Shown one piece after another: positions 53,571 through 63,300 of a stretch of DNA of 64,000 bases; within the stretch, counting starts at the first letter, position 1, and the number at the start of each line of letters is the position of its first letter. The stretch covers positions 124,001 to 188,000 of the forward strand of contig NZ_JAUCMW010000004.1 of NCBI RefSeq assembly GCF_030372765.1, given 5' to 3'. Below the pieces are notes generated by a model. That model had not been told where the DNA came from. It was given only the letters and a program-made list of their open reading frames with translations, and did not search any database. Made by a program: the position numbers and the translations under genes. This DNA is from Labilibaculum sp. K2S. GTDB taxonomy: Bacteria > Bacteroidota > Bacteroidia > Bacteroidales > Marinifilaceae.

Positions 53571-54167
53571 ATGAAAACAAAAAACACATTTAAAGGATTG
53601 GTATTGGGAGTAATACTATTCTTAGGGACAAGTTCAGCATTTGCAACCGGAAACATCCGAATTAACCCTTATTTGGATACTGATTTATCAATTGTATCTA
53701 TTATCAATCCAACCGAATCATTTCTTAAAATGAAGATTTACGATGAAGCTGGAAACTTGTATTATTCAAACAAAGTAAGTGGTGAAACAACAGCTCAAAA
53801 ATTGTTTGATTTCTCTTATCTTGAAGATGGTACATACAAAATCGTTTTAACTGGTAAAGGAGATAATATTGAAAAAGAATTTGTAGTTGCCAACAACAAA
53901 CTTGTTGCAGAATTAGCTGAGAACACTGCAGAAAAAACTCTTTTTAGAACAGAGGATAATAATTTGTTTGTAACCTACCTTTCTTTTGAAAACACAGCAT
54001 TCAACATTTCAATAAATGATGAATTTGGAAATGAAGTATTTAATGGCTCTTATGCATCAGAACCGACTTTCTCTAAAAAATTCAATGTAGAAGCATTGCC
54101 AAAAGGAGATTATAAAGTTCGTTTAGTGTCTGACAAAAAAGAGTACAATTATGCCTTCAGAAAATAG
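53571..54167 (+). CDS. Secreted protein with two small beta-sandwich repeats
   Basis: 198 residues. Signal peptide to about residue 26 (SSAFA-TG). The mature part consists of two related halves of about 80 residues: MKIYDEAGNLYYSNKVSGET...FDFSYLEDGTYKIVLTGKGD and ISINDEFGNEVFNGSYASEP...FNVEALPKGDYKVRLVSDKK. The DxxGNxxY...LxxGxYKxxL pattern resembles DUF3244 and T9SS-tail-like sandwiches, but no sorting domain follows. Periplasmic or surface location; function unknown. Confidence 0.6.
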   Translation: MKTKNTFKGLVLGVILFLGTSSAFATGNIRINPYLDTDLSIVSIINPTESFLKMKIYDEAGNLYYSNKVSGETTAQKLFDFSYLEDGTYKIVLTGKGDNIEKEFVVANNKLVAELAENTAEKTLFRTEDNNLFVTYLSFENTAFNISINDEFGNEVFNGSYASEPTFSKKFNVEALPKGDYKVRLVSDKKEYNYAFRK

Positions 54168-54219
54168 TGACCAAAGTGGTTCAAGTGACCAGATGATTCA
54201 AAAGAATCAATCCTATATA

Positions 54220-54262
54220 ATAAGTGTAAGCCCAGAGAAATCGGACCTACACTTATTTTTTT
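54220..54262 (+). terminator. Terminator of the secreted protein gene
   Basis: ATAAGTGTA (54220-54228) pairs with TACACTTAT (from 54248), followed by T-rich sequence. Confidence 0.75.
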
Positions 54263-54270
54263 TACTTTAT

Positions 54271-54292
54271 AAAAAATACCTCCAAAAGGAGG
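54271..54292 (-). terminator. Terminator of the helical protein gene
   Basis: On the minus strand CCTCC-TTTT-GGAGG (54292-54279) is followed by TATTTTTT. It faces the preceding plus-strand terminator, as expected for convergent genes. Confidence 0.7.
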
Positions 54293-54325
54293 AATTCCAT
54301 TATTTCTCAATAATTACCACTCTTC

Positions 54326-55084
54326 TTACTCAGGCACAGTTTCTTTTGAAACAGGAATTTCACCAACTGGTGCTGTAGATGTTCCCTTCTTTTTCGATTC
54401 AATTTTGGAATTTATTTTACGAACCTTATGAATCAAGCAGCTAAACATATACTCTTCGGCTTTCGGTTCATCCTCTTTCATGAGCATTTTTCCTGTTTTC
54501 GAGATATCACTTAACTGCTTCCAAAAACGATTCAATTCGGCATTGTTATCAACAACCAATTGCTTGCGCTCACTGGTTTTTTGTTCCTGTAATAAATTTA
54601 AATCATACACTTTTTGAGTCATCTGCTCCAGCTCAGTACCCAAGCTATCCTTATAGCCTTTGTCTTTTAATACTTCAAGATTCCTAGCAATATTTTGTTG
54701 AATCATTTTCGCTTTTGCACAATAACCTTCAACATTCCTTAAACGGATCATTTTCTTCGCTTCTTTCACACCAAAATCAGATGCTTTAACAAGCATTAAC
54801 TTATTTGCACGTTGAGTATAAGCCGAAATCAATTCCAACTTATGAAGAATTGCATCAAGACCGCTATACAAATCAGAAGTAATTTTTTTAATCTCAGCAG
54901 TTTGTGTTTTCGACTGAGTAAGATCGGCCACACGATGAATTCCAGCCTGAAAATCAGCAACAAAACCATCATTAAACTCCGACGAAAAGTTTTCAAACTT
55001 TTCACGGTCACGCAAAAATAATTGCAATAGAATCTCTCCCACTACTGGCAGTTCTTCTTGTCTGAATTTATAATATAAACCCAT
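54326..55084 (-). CDS. Helical protein of unknown function, downstream of a 21-bp repeat array
   Basis: 252 residues, cytosolic, nearly all alpha-helical (Lys/Glu/Leu-rich), opening MGLYYKFRQEELPVVGEILL, with SDLYSGLDAILHKLELISAY and NAELNRFWKQLSDISKTGKM further on. The last 25 residues are low-complexity (SKKKGTSTAPVGEIPVSKET). Size and helical build resemble the DUF6261 protein at 11.8 kb, but I see no convincing sequence match. An array of eight exact 21-bp repeats lies 175 bp upstream of its ATG. Not assigned to a named family. Confidence 0.6.
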   Translation of the reverse strand: MGLYYKFRQEELPVVGEILLQLFLRDREKFENFSSEFNDGFVADFQAGIHRVADLTQSKTQTAEIKKITSDLYSGLDAILHKLELISAYTQRANKLMLVKASDFGVKEAKKMIRLRNVEGYCAKAKMIQQNIARNLEVLKDKGYKDSLGTELEQMTQKVYDLNLLQEQKTSERKQLVVDNNAELNRFWKQLSDISKTGKMLMKEDEPKAEEYMFSCLIHKVRKINSKIESKKKGTSTAPVGEIPVSKETVPE

Positions 55085-55693
55085 GTGTAAATAATTAGTT
55101 TGATTAATACTATATTGATTTTAAAATAATTTGTTCCAAATCTCAACTAACAAACTCCCCAAGCACACTTCTTATTTATTTTAAAGCTTTGCACTCAAAA
55201 CAAATAACAGACCTACAAAATTTCACCTTTTCAATTCAATAACTTAAATACTATTTTCACTCCCTTTAACTACATTACAAGTCCCTTGAGTTACATTTCA
55301 ACTCCCCCGAGCTACATTATATGTCCCTTTGCCAACAATCCGAATCCCCGAAGCTGCATTTACAGTCCCTTAACTAACATATAAAGTACTTTAACCAACA
55401 TTTAAACTCCCTTTTGTAACAACGGCAGTGAAAGAGAGTAATTTTTCAATCACAAAGCCGGAAATCCCCATCTAACCAACAAAATCCTTAATAAAACCAG
55501 CACCACAACCAACTACTTATCAGTTATTAAAAGTGATGTCAGACAAAAAGAACGACAAAACAATCAGCAGATAGGGATAGACCCATTTAAAGTATACCTA
55601 AATTAGTTTATTCCGTATAATTCATCAAATATTTTAACATTAATCTTACATATAATAAAACCCCGCAAAACATTCAATTGTAAGAACAATTAA
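55085..55693. other. Intergenic region carrying array C
   Basis: 609 bp without an intact gene. Contains the 21-bp tandem array (55259-55426), then AT-rich sequence with no other structure that I can identify. Confidence 0.6.
55259..55426. repeat. Tandem array C, eight units of exactly 21 bp
   Basis: Units start at 55259, 55280, 55301, 55322, 55343, 55364, 55385 and 55406. Consensus AxTCCCTTnAnCTACATTTA; examples are ACTCCCTTTAACTACATTAC and AGTCCCTTAACTAACATATA. The first half of each unit (TCCCTT) and the ACAT block are best conserved. Minus-strand frames contain repeated stops, so it is not coding as a whole. Confidence 0.93.
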
Positions 55694-56103
55694 ATGAGAA
55701 ACACCTTTGAAAATATGATTTTTCCCAAAACAATAACACATGAATTCCTGTGGATATTTCAGAAGCAGACAAGGATATTCAAGCTGAATTTTATTTCGGA
55801 AATCCGGATGAAAACTGTGTTGAATTTACTCAGGGAAGAGATCTTGAGTCGAAAAACGATAAGAATGGTTTGGTTAACTTCTTTATCTATCCTGTTTTGG
55901 ACGAAAATGGAAAACCAAGCACAAGTTACAGCAAGGAATTCTCATTTAAAGAAATTGAGTATTTTTTGAACTTAAAAAACTGTTATATAACACATTATAC
56001 TCAAACAAAAACATTTACTAAAATAAATAAGAAAAAATATATTCACTTTCTTTTCAGGATAAAAAAACGTATTTTTACGCCCAATTATACCACTATAAAT
56101 TAA
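55694..56103 (+). pseudogene. Unidentified ORF with a probable frameshift
   Basis: From ATG 55694 the frame reads MRNTFENMIFPKTITHEF, then is better continued in the next frame as PVDISEADKDIQAEFYFGNP, DENCVEFTQGRDLESKNDKN, GLVNFFIYPVLDENGKP. Adding one C to TTCCTG (55745-55750) would join them. After about residue 95 the sequence becomes AT-rich and unlike coding DNA up to the promoter of the next gene, suggesting loss of the 3' end. I do not recognise the family. Confidence 0.4.
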
Positions 56104-56108
56104 TTATT

Positions 56109-56360
56109 ATGAAAAAATTATTATTTGCTATTGCCATCTGCGGATTCGTATTTACTTCTTGTGGAAACAAAACTAAAGCTGCTGCTTCTGAAGAAACAAC
56201 TGAAGCTACTACAGAATCTGTAAAAGATTCTACTAAATGTTGTTCAGCTAAAGCTGAATGTGCAAAAGATACTACAGCAACAGAAGATGTAAGCGCTACA
56301 GATGAAGTTGATGTTGAAGAAGTTGATGTTGAAGAAGTTGCTGCTGAAGAAGCAAAATAA
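56109..56360 (+). CDS. Small acidic lipoprotein
   Basis: 83 residues. Lipoprotein signal with VFTSC (Cys18). The mature chain is dominated by Ala, Glu, Thr and Asp, ends in imperfect VDVEEVDVEEVAAEEA repeats, and contains KCCSAKAEC with three cysteines. Probably an abundant small envelope protein; the CC/C group might bind metal. No family recognised. A strong terminator follows. Confidence 0.7.
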   Translation: MKKLLFAIAICGFVFTSCGNKTKAAASEETTEATTESVKDSTKCCSAKAECAKDTTATEDVSATDEVDVEEVDVEEVAAEEAK

Positions 56361-56424
56361 GAATGTGCTCTGCCTGCTCAAAAGAATGCTGCAGGAAACA
56401 AACAGTACACAAAAAGTAAAAATC

Positions 56425-56455
56425 AGCCATGGAGTTTTTCTCTATGGCTTTTTTT
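56425..56455 (+). terminator. Terminator of the acidic lipoprotein gene
   Basis: AGCCATGGAG (56425-56434) pairs with CTCTATGGCT (56440-56449) with one G-T pair around TTTTT, followed by six further T. Confidence 0.9.
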
Positions 56456-56469
56456 ATTACAAACTGAAA

Positions 56470-57843
56470 TTACTTTTTTCCTGCCTGCAAAAGTTTATTG
56501 GAAAGCCCTCTAAACCGAAACATGAACAGAAAAGAGGCTACTCCCAGTCCGGCAGGTAGTCCCCACCAAATTCCCACCTCATGCATACCAAAAACAAAGG
56601 CACACAAATATCCGGTAGGTAACGAAACCAGGAAGTAAGCAATAAATGTAAGTAATGTAGGAATATTCACATCCGACATTCCCCTTAAAATACTTCCAAA
56701 TACAATTTGAAGAGCATCAAAAAACTGATAGATTACCATTACAATCAGAAACTGAGCTGTTAATTGAATAACTGCCGGTTCCTGCGTAAACCAGGTGGGC
56801 AAAATATGACGCAGGCTTACAAAAAGTATGCACATAACAACAACTATTCCCAACACCAAATGAACTGCAGCCCAACCGGAATTCTTCATTTCTCGGATAC
56901 GCTTCTCTCCCAACAAGGACGAAATTCGGATGGTTGTGCTTGCCGCGATTCCCTGATAAATCATAAAACTAACCGTAGATAAACTCAATACAATTTGATG
57001 TGCGGCCAATCCTTCCACACTAATCCACCCCATCATTATGGTACTCAGCATAAATGCCGAAGCTTCCATTACCAGCTGAGAGCCAATGGGTATACCCAAT
57101 TGCCAAATGCGCCAAAAATCTTTCAAACAATAAACCGATTCCTTGATCATTTCCCGATATGGCTTAAAAAATCCTCCAGTCCTAAAAACCCAAAAAAAAG
57201 CAATTGCCATAAAAGCACGGGCAATTAAGGTTCCATAACCCGCTCCGTTTAAACCCATTGCCGGAAAACCAAATTTCCCGTTAATCAATATATAGTTTGC
57301 AGCTACATTCACCAAATTGGCAAGCAACATGATATTCATAGCCACTTTAGTATTGGCAAGTCCTTCGCCAAATTGCTTGTATCCCATAAAAATCATCATG
57401 GGCAATATACTGGCGGCCAAAATCCACAAATAACTTTTCGCATCAGTAATAATTTCCGATGGCTGTCCCATTCTTCCCATAAACAGGCTAAGAAATAAAA
57501 TTACAGCGGTAAGTAATATGCCCATAAATATCATTGCCAGCATACCGTTTTTAAACCACGATCCTATTTTCAATTTCTTGAAATCGCCTCTGGCCTCGCC
57601 TACCAAAGGAGTAATTGAATATGAAAATCCGGTGCCGAAAATAATCACCAACCAGAAAATTGTATTGGCAAAAGAAGCTGCCGCAAGTTCGTGAGTTCCC
57701 AAATGACCGATCATCATGTTGTCAACCAATCCCACTGTAATTTGTCCCAATTGCGCTAATACTACCGGCAATCCAAGTTTTACAATTGGACCGTAATGAG
57801 GTAAATAAGCTTGTAAGGAAAAGGCTTTCGAAATTCTATTCAT
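56470..57843 (-). CDS. MATE family efflux transporter (NorM-like)
   Basis: 457 residues with 12 membrane helices. MATE features: LGLPVVLAQLGQITVGLVDN and MMIGHLGTHELAAASFANTI in the first half; GIPIGSQLVMEASAFMLSTI and MMGWISVEGLAAHQIVLSLS in the second. It exports cationic drugs or metabolites using Na+ or H+. Substrate cannot be predicted. Monocistronic, with its ATG at 57843. Confidence 0.93.
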   Translation of the reverse strand: MNRISKAFSLQAYLPHYGPIVKLGLPVVLAQLGQITVGLVDNMMIGHLGTHELAAASFANTIFWLVIIFGTGFSYSITPLVGEARGDFKKLKIGSWFKNGMLAMIFMGILLTAVILFLSLFMGRMGQPSEIITDAKSYLWILAASILPMMIFMGYKQFGEGLANTKVAMNIMLLANLVNVAANYILINGKFGFPAMGLNGAGYGTLIARAFMAIAFFWVFRTGGFFKPYREMIKESVYCLKDFWRIWQLGIPIGSQLVMEASAFMLSTIMMGWISVEGLAAHQIVLSLSTVSFMIYQGIAASTTIRISSLLGEKRIREMKNSGWAAVHLVLGIVVVMCILFVSLRHILPTWFTQEPAVIQLTAQFLIVMVIYQFFDALQIVFGSILRGMSDVNIPTLLTFIAYFLVSLPTGYLCAFVFGMHEVGIWWGLPAGLGVASFLFMFRFRGLSNKLLQAGKK

Positions 57844-58074
57844 GCTAAATTAAAATGTAACGCTAAAATAAGTTGGATATTCTATTTGGGGAAGGACATC
57901 TGTCTTTGAGCCGACAAATGTAAACATCACAATTGAATGCTCCAATTCCAATTGAGGAAATACAATTTTTCCAATCAGACAACTAGCTGTTTTTGTTCAT
58001 TAAATTGTAATCCCAACAATCAGGTATTGGATATCAGTCAGCGAACATCTATATTTGTTGCATATTTGTCGAAA

Positions 58075-58491
58075 ATGAGGAATTTCAAGAAACAAATGTT
58101 ATGTCTGCTTATGCTAATACCGATGTTGGTATTACTTGCGCATGATGTAATTCCTCACAACCACAATCATAACACCACCGAAGGTCAGCAAATTTCGATT
58201 ATTCACGTTCATCAGCATGTGAAATGCAATACCTGCAATCATCACAATCATGGTGAAACGAACTGGAACCATCAAAATGAAAAAAACAGTGAATCTTGCT
58301 GCATTCTGACCCATAATAGAGTTCAGCAAGAAATCAAATATCAGATTTTCCTTAAAGCTGATGCAATCCGACTTGATTCGGAAAACATACAAAAAGTCAA
58401 AAGATTCCGGGTTCATAACTACAAACTTATTCCGGAACCACTCCGGTTTTCCCCTCACAGAAGAGGTCCTCCAAATTCAATTTTAGTGTAG
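58075..58491 (+). CDS. His-rich envelope protein preceding a heavy-metal RND system
   Basis: 138 residues from the ATG at 58075; a longer frame from 57937 lacks a plausible N-terminus. A single N-terminal helix (QMLCLLMLIPMLVLLAHDVI) acts as signal or anchor, then HNHNHNTTEGQ, IIHVHQHVKCNTCNHHNHGE and SCCILTH: about 18 His and several Cys, suited to binding soft or transition metals. Next to adaptor, pump and channel genes on the same strand it is probably a periplasmic metal-binding accessory. No named family recognised. Confidence 0.65.
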   Translation: MRNFKKQMLCLLMLIPMLVLLAHDVIPHNHNHNTTEGQQISIIHVHQHVKCNTCNHHNHGETNWNHQNEKNSESCCILTHNRVQQEIKYQIFLKADAIRLDSENIQKVKRFRVHNYKLIPEPLRFSPHRRGPPNSILV

Positions 58492-58752
58492 AGTACCGAT
58501 AATTACAAATTATCAGCGGGCAGAATATCCAATGGACAGAACTCTATTGAGATAATAGATATACCTAATAATTAACGGTATAAAAAAACCCACAAATCTG
58601 CAATAAAACCAATGTTACAATCACAAGTTTTATGCTGTAATACCGATTCATATTTGAAATAATTTCCATCTGCGCAATCCCGATGCATTCGGGACGGCAC
58701 TCTATTGACTTATTTTGAGGTGAATTTGGCATCATACAAAAATACAAATACA

Positions 58753-60276
58753 ATGAAACAATATATATGGATAAGCTTTTGCTTATCAATGCTATTAAGC
58801 GCCTGTCAACCTTCAGCCAGTTCAAACACTGATCACGAGGGTCACGATCATTCTGCCGGTGCGGAAGTGCACGAAGATCACGCCACAGAAAGCCTGACAT
58901 TATTTAATGACCAGACAGAACTTTTTGTTGAGTTTCCTACTTTGATGATGGGACATGCAAGTCAATTTTTAACTCACTTCACCAATTTGGAAAGCTACAA
59001 ACCATACACAGAAGGAAAGTTAACCGTCAGCCTGATAAAAGGGGGAAAAGTAGTTCGTCAAACAGTAGAAGCACCGGCAAGAGAAGGAATATTTACTCCA
59101 AATGTACAGGCAAAAGAAGCAGGAGTCTACACTCTTGTATTTGATATTGAATCGAAATATGGGAAAGAACAATTCTCAGCTAAAAATATTCGTGTTTATA
59201 AAGATCACGAAGAGGCAGAATTGGCAGAAACTACTGAAGCTACCGAAGGAATAAATTTCCTAAAAGAGCAAGCCTGGAAAATCGATTTTGCGACTTCCGA
59301 AGCTAAATTGAGTCCTTTTCAGCAAATCATTAAAACAACCGGTATTTTACTTCCATCTGTTAATATGGAAAAACAAATTGTTGCCAAAAGCAACGGTATC
59401 ATTCATTTTCAATCGCAGGATCTTGTTCCCGGCAAAACCATTAAAAAGAACGATCCGATATTCAATCTTTCAGGAAACGGCTTGGCTGGTAATAATATTT
59501 CCACTCAATTTACCGAGGCAAAAACCAGTCTGGAAAAAGCTAAATCAGCTTTCGAGAGAGCTAAAACACTACACGAAGATCAAATTATATCCGAAAAAGA
59601 TTTTGTGGAAGCAAAAAGCAATTTCGAGAACGCAACTGTAAATTTTGAGAACATTAATAAAGATTACAATTCAAATGGTTTTCTCATCTCATCTCCCGTT
59701 AATGGATTTATTTGTGATGTTTATGTGAACGAAGGACAGTATGTTAAAAAAGGAGATGTATTGGCTAAAGTAGATCAGGGATCTAAATTATTACTAAAAG
59801 CAGATGTGTATCAGAAACATCTTCAGCAATTGAAACACATTAAATCAGCAAACTTTAAATTACCGTATAGCGAACAAATATTCGATACAGAAAAGCTGAA
59901 CGGAAGATTAATAGCCTACGGTAAAGACATACATGAAGATGATTATACAACACCTCTGTATTTTGAATTGGACTTAACTCCCGAATTATACGCCGGATCG
60001 TTCGTTGAAGTTTATCTGAAATCAGAAAGATCGTCAAATGTTCTTCATATCGAAAAGTCAGCGGTTCTGGAAGATCAGGGACTAAAATATGTATTTGTGC
60101 AATTATCCGGCGAAAGCTTCGAAAAACGATTTGTAACTATTGGTATTAGTAACGGTCAGGAAGTAGAAATTATTTCAGGACTTAAAGTCGGCGAGCGTGT
60201 TGTAAGCAAGGGTGCTTATTTTGTAAAACTTGCCTCAATGGCAGGTGCATTGCCAGCACATACGCACGAGCATTAA
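58753..60276 (+). CDS. Heavy-metal RND efflux periplasmic adaptor (CzcB/CusB-like)
   Basis: 507 residues from the ATG at 58753. Lipoprotein signal with MLLSAC (Cys18), then a His/Asp/Glu-rich stretch (DHEGHDHSAGAEVHEDH) likely to bind metal. An extra N-terminal domain (about 40-160) precedes the membrane-fusion part: barrel-sandwich GIIHFQSQDLVPGKTIKKND, coiled-coil hairpin (about 245-320), the return strand NGFICDVYVNEGQYVKKGD, and GLKVGERVVSKGAYFVK. It ends in HTHEH. It links the pump to the outer-membrane channel. Confidence 0.9.
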   Translation: MKQYIWISFCLSMLLSACQPSASSNTDHEGHDHSAGAEVHEDHATESLTLFNDQTELFVEFPTLMMGHASQFLTHFTNLESYKPYTEGKLTVSLIKGGKVVRQTVEAPAREGIFTPNVQAKEAGVYTLVFDIESKYGKEQFSAKNIRVYKDHEEAELAETTEATEGINFLKEQAWKIDFATSEAKLSPFQQIIKTTGILLPSVNMEKQIVAKSNGIIHFQSQDLVPGKTIKKNDPIFNLSGNGLAGNNISTQFTEAKTSLEKAKSAFERAKTLHEDQIISEKDFVEAKSNFENATVNFENINKDYNSNGFLISSPVNGFICDVYVNEGQYVKKGDVLAKVDQGSKLLLKADVYQKHLQQLKHIKSANFKLPYSEQIFDTEKLNGRLIAYGKDIHEDDYTTPLYFELDLTPELYAGSFVEVYLKSERSSNVLHIEKSAVLEDQGLKYVFVQLSGESFEKRFVTIGISNGQEVEIISGLKVGERVVSKGAYFVKLASMAGALPAHTHEH

Positions 60277-60358
60277 ACTTTGATGCAAGTGTATTTTAGG
60301 AATGCACAAAAAAGCAGGTTTAACTAAAACTGATACAAAAAATTTAAAATAGACTATC

Positions 60359-63300
60359 GTGTTAAATAAAATCATACAATATGCATTACACAATCGTATT
60401 CTTGTGCTGTTTGTATCCATCCTCCTAATTTTAGGTGGTGGCTATACAACAGCAAACATGGATGTGGATGTGTTTCCCGATCTGACTGCCCCAACCGTGG
60501 TAGTTATGACAGAAGCTCATGGAATGGCTCCCGAAGAAGTTGAAAAATTAGTCACCTTCCCTATTGAAACTGCTGTTAACGGAGCTACCAATGTTAGACG
60601 ATTACGTTCCTCCTCATCAGCAGGATTCTCCATCGTATGGATCGAATTCGAATGGGGAACCGACATTTACAAAGCCCGGCAAATTGTGAGCGAGAAGCTG
60701 TTAGCGGTTTCCGAAAGCTTACCCGAAGGAGCTGGAAATCCTAGTTTGGCTCCTCAATCATCAATTATGGGAGAAGTCTTAATGATTGGATTGCAATCGG
60801 ACAGCATTTCTCCAATGGAGCTAAGAACTTTGGCTGACTGGACCATTCGTCCGCATTTGCTGGCGATTAACGGAGTTGCACAGGTTGTTGTAATCGGCGG
60901 CGAATTCAAACAATATCAGATCTTAGCCAATCCTCAAAAAATGAGGTATTACAAAGTCAGTATTGATGAATTAATGAAGGCAGCCCGCTCTACCAACCAG
61001 AATTCTGCCGGTGGATTTATCAACGAATACGGAAACCATTACAACATTAGAGGAATTGCCCGTACATCTGATTTTGAAGAACTTGGGAACTCTGTTGTGA
61101 AAATGTACAACAATATACCTGTTCGAATTAGTGATATTGCTGAAGTTAAAGCTGCTGCTGCGCCAAAAATTGGTTTGGGAACCATTAACAGTGAGCAGGC
61201 AGTCTTGCTAACAGTAAAAAAACAACCAGGTATCAATACGCTAAAGCTGACCGAAAAATTGGATCAGTCTATTGCAGAATTATCAAAATCATTACCGGCA
61301 GGTGTTACTGTGAATACACACATTTTCCGTCAGGCGGATTTTATTAACTCATCCATTGGGAATGTTAAAAAAGCACTGATGGAAGGTTCCATTTTTGTGA
61401 TTGTGATTTTGCTGGTATTTCTGATGAACTACAGAACAACCATAATTTCACTTTTAGCAATTCCAATTTCCCTTTTGGTAACCATGATCACTCTTAAATT
61501 TTTGGGCATTACCATAAACACCATGACTTTAGGAGGTATGGCCATTGCTGTTGGAGATTTGGTTGATGATGCAATTATTGATGTGGAAAATGTTTACAAA
61601 CGACTCAGGCAGAATCATCTTTTACCAAAGGAACAGAGAAAAAAACCAATTAAAATCGTTTACTCTGCATCCTGCGAAATTCGTTCATCCATTATCAATG
61701 CAACCTTTATTATTATTGCTGCTTTTTTGCCCTTATTTTTCCTAAGCGGAATGGAAGGCCGAATGCTTCAACCACTTGGCATTGCGTTTATCGTTTCTCT
61801 TTTTGCTTCATTGGTTGTCGCGCTTACTCTTACTCCTGTTTTGTGCAGCTTCATGCTCACCAGCAATAAAATGCTCGACAGAAAGAACAAAGAAAGTTGG
61901 TTGGTTGCTCATTTAAACAAATGGTATAGCCATTCTCTCGGGAAAGCCTTGTTCTACAAAAAATGGATCTTAGGTGGAGCTGCTCTCCTCTTTGTTGTCT
62001 CCATTTTTATCCTTTCGGGATTAGGCAGAAATTTCCTTCCTGAATTCAACGAAGGATCCCTAACAATAACAGCGATTACCAAACCAGGAATTTCTTTGGA
62101 AGAATCGAACAAGATAAAAGTTTTGGCCGAAGATGCCTTGAGAACAGTTCCTGAAATCAGTTTAACCGCCCGACGAACAGGTCGATCTGAGTTGGATGAA
62201 CATTCGTTTGGTGTAAATACTTCTGAAATTGAAGTACCTTTTACATTGACAAAACGAACCAAATCCGAATTCCTTCTGGAAGTCCGTGAAAAATTGAGTC
62301 ATATCTCAGGCGTTAATTTCGCCATAGGACAACCCTTAGGACACAGAATAGATCATATACTTTCCGGCACTAAAGCCAATATTGCGATTAAAATTTTTGG
62401 TGATGATTTGAATTTAATGTTCAAACTGGCAAATGATATCAAAGCATCAATTTCTCCGATAAAAGGCGTTGTTGATGTGAATGTTGAACAACAGGTAGAA
62501 ATTCCGCAAATCCGAATTTTACCCAAACGGGATCTGCTTGCAAAATACGGAATTTCAATTGCTCAATTCTCCGAATTTATTCATGTGGCATTTGGTGGAT
62601 CGAAAGTATCAGATGTTTTTGAAGGCATAAAAGCCTTCGATTTGGTGGTAAAGTACAACGAAGAAAACAGAGGCGATATTGAAGCAATCAGAAATGCACT
62701 AATCGATACCTGGGATGGTAAAAAAATCCCTTTTAGTTATGTCGCAGAAATTCAATCGCTATCGGGTCCAAATACCATTCACCGCGAAAATGTTCAACGC
62801 AAGCTGGTTGTTTCTGCCAATGTTGCCGACCGAGATCTTCGAAGCGTGGTTACTGATATTCAGAACATAGTTGAGCAAGATGTAAAAACACCTGAAGGAT
62901 ATAGAATTGAGTATGGTGGTCAGTTTGAAAGTGAAGCAAAAGCTTCCCGAATTTTAATGATCGCATCAATTTTCAGTTTTCTGATTATTTTCCTTCTGCT
63001 ATTTCAGGAATTTAGAAGTACTCAACTGGCGGGTATCATTTTGTTGAATTTACCCTTGGCGCTTATTGGTGGTGTTTTTACAATTTATTTCACATCTGGA
63101 ATGCTTAGTATTCCAGCAATAATTGGATTTATCACCCTGTTTGGTATTGCTACCCGAAATGGTATTTTACTTATCTCTAACTACCAGAGCATGAAGAAAA
63201 AGGGACTGGAAATTAAGGATATTATCGTTCAGGGATCTGTTCACCGATTGAGTCCCATTTTAATGACAGCATTAACAGCAGCACTGGCTTTAATTCCAAT

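Noticed and set aside
58565..58900. 111-codon minus-strand frame
   Set aside because: It overlaps the start of the RND adaptor gene, is antisense to its metal-binding segment and resembles no family.
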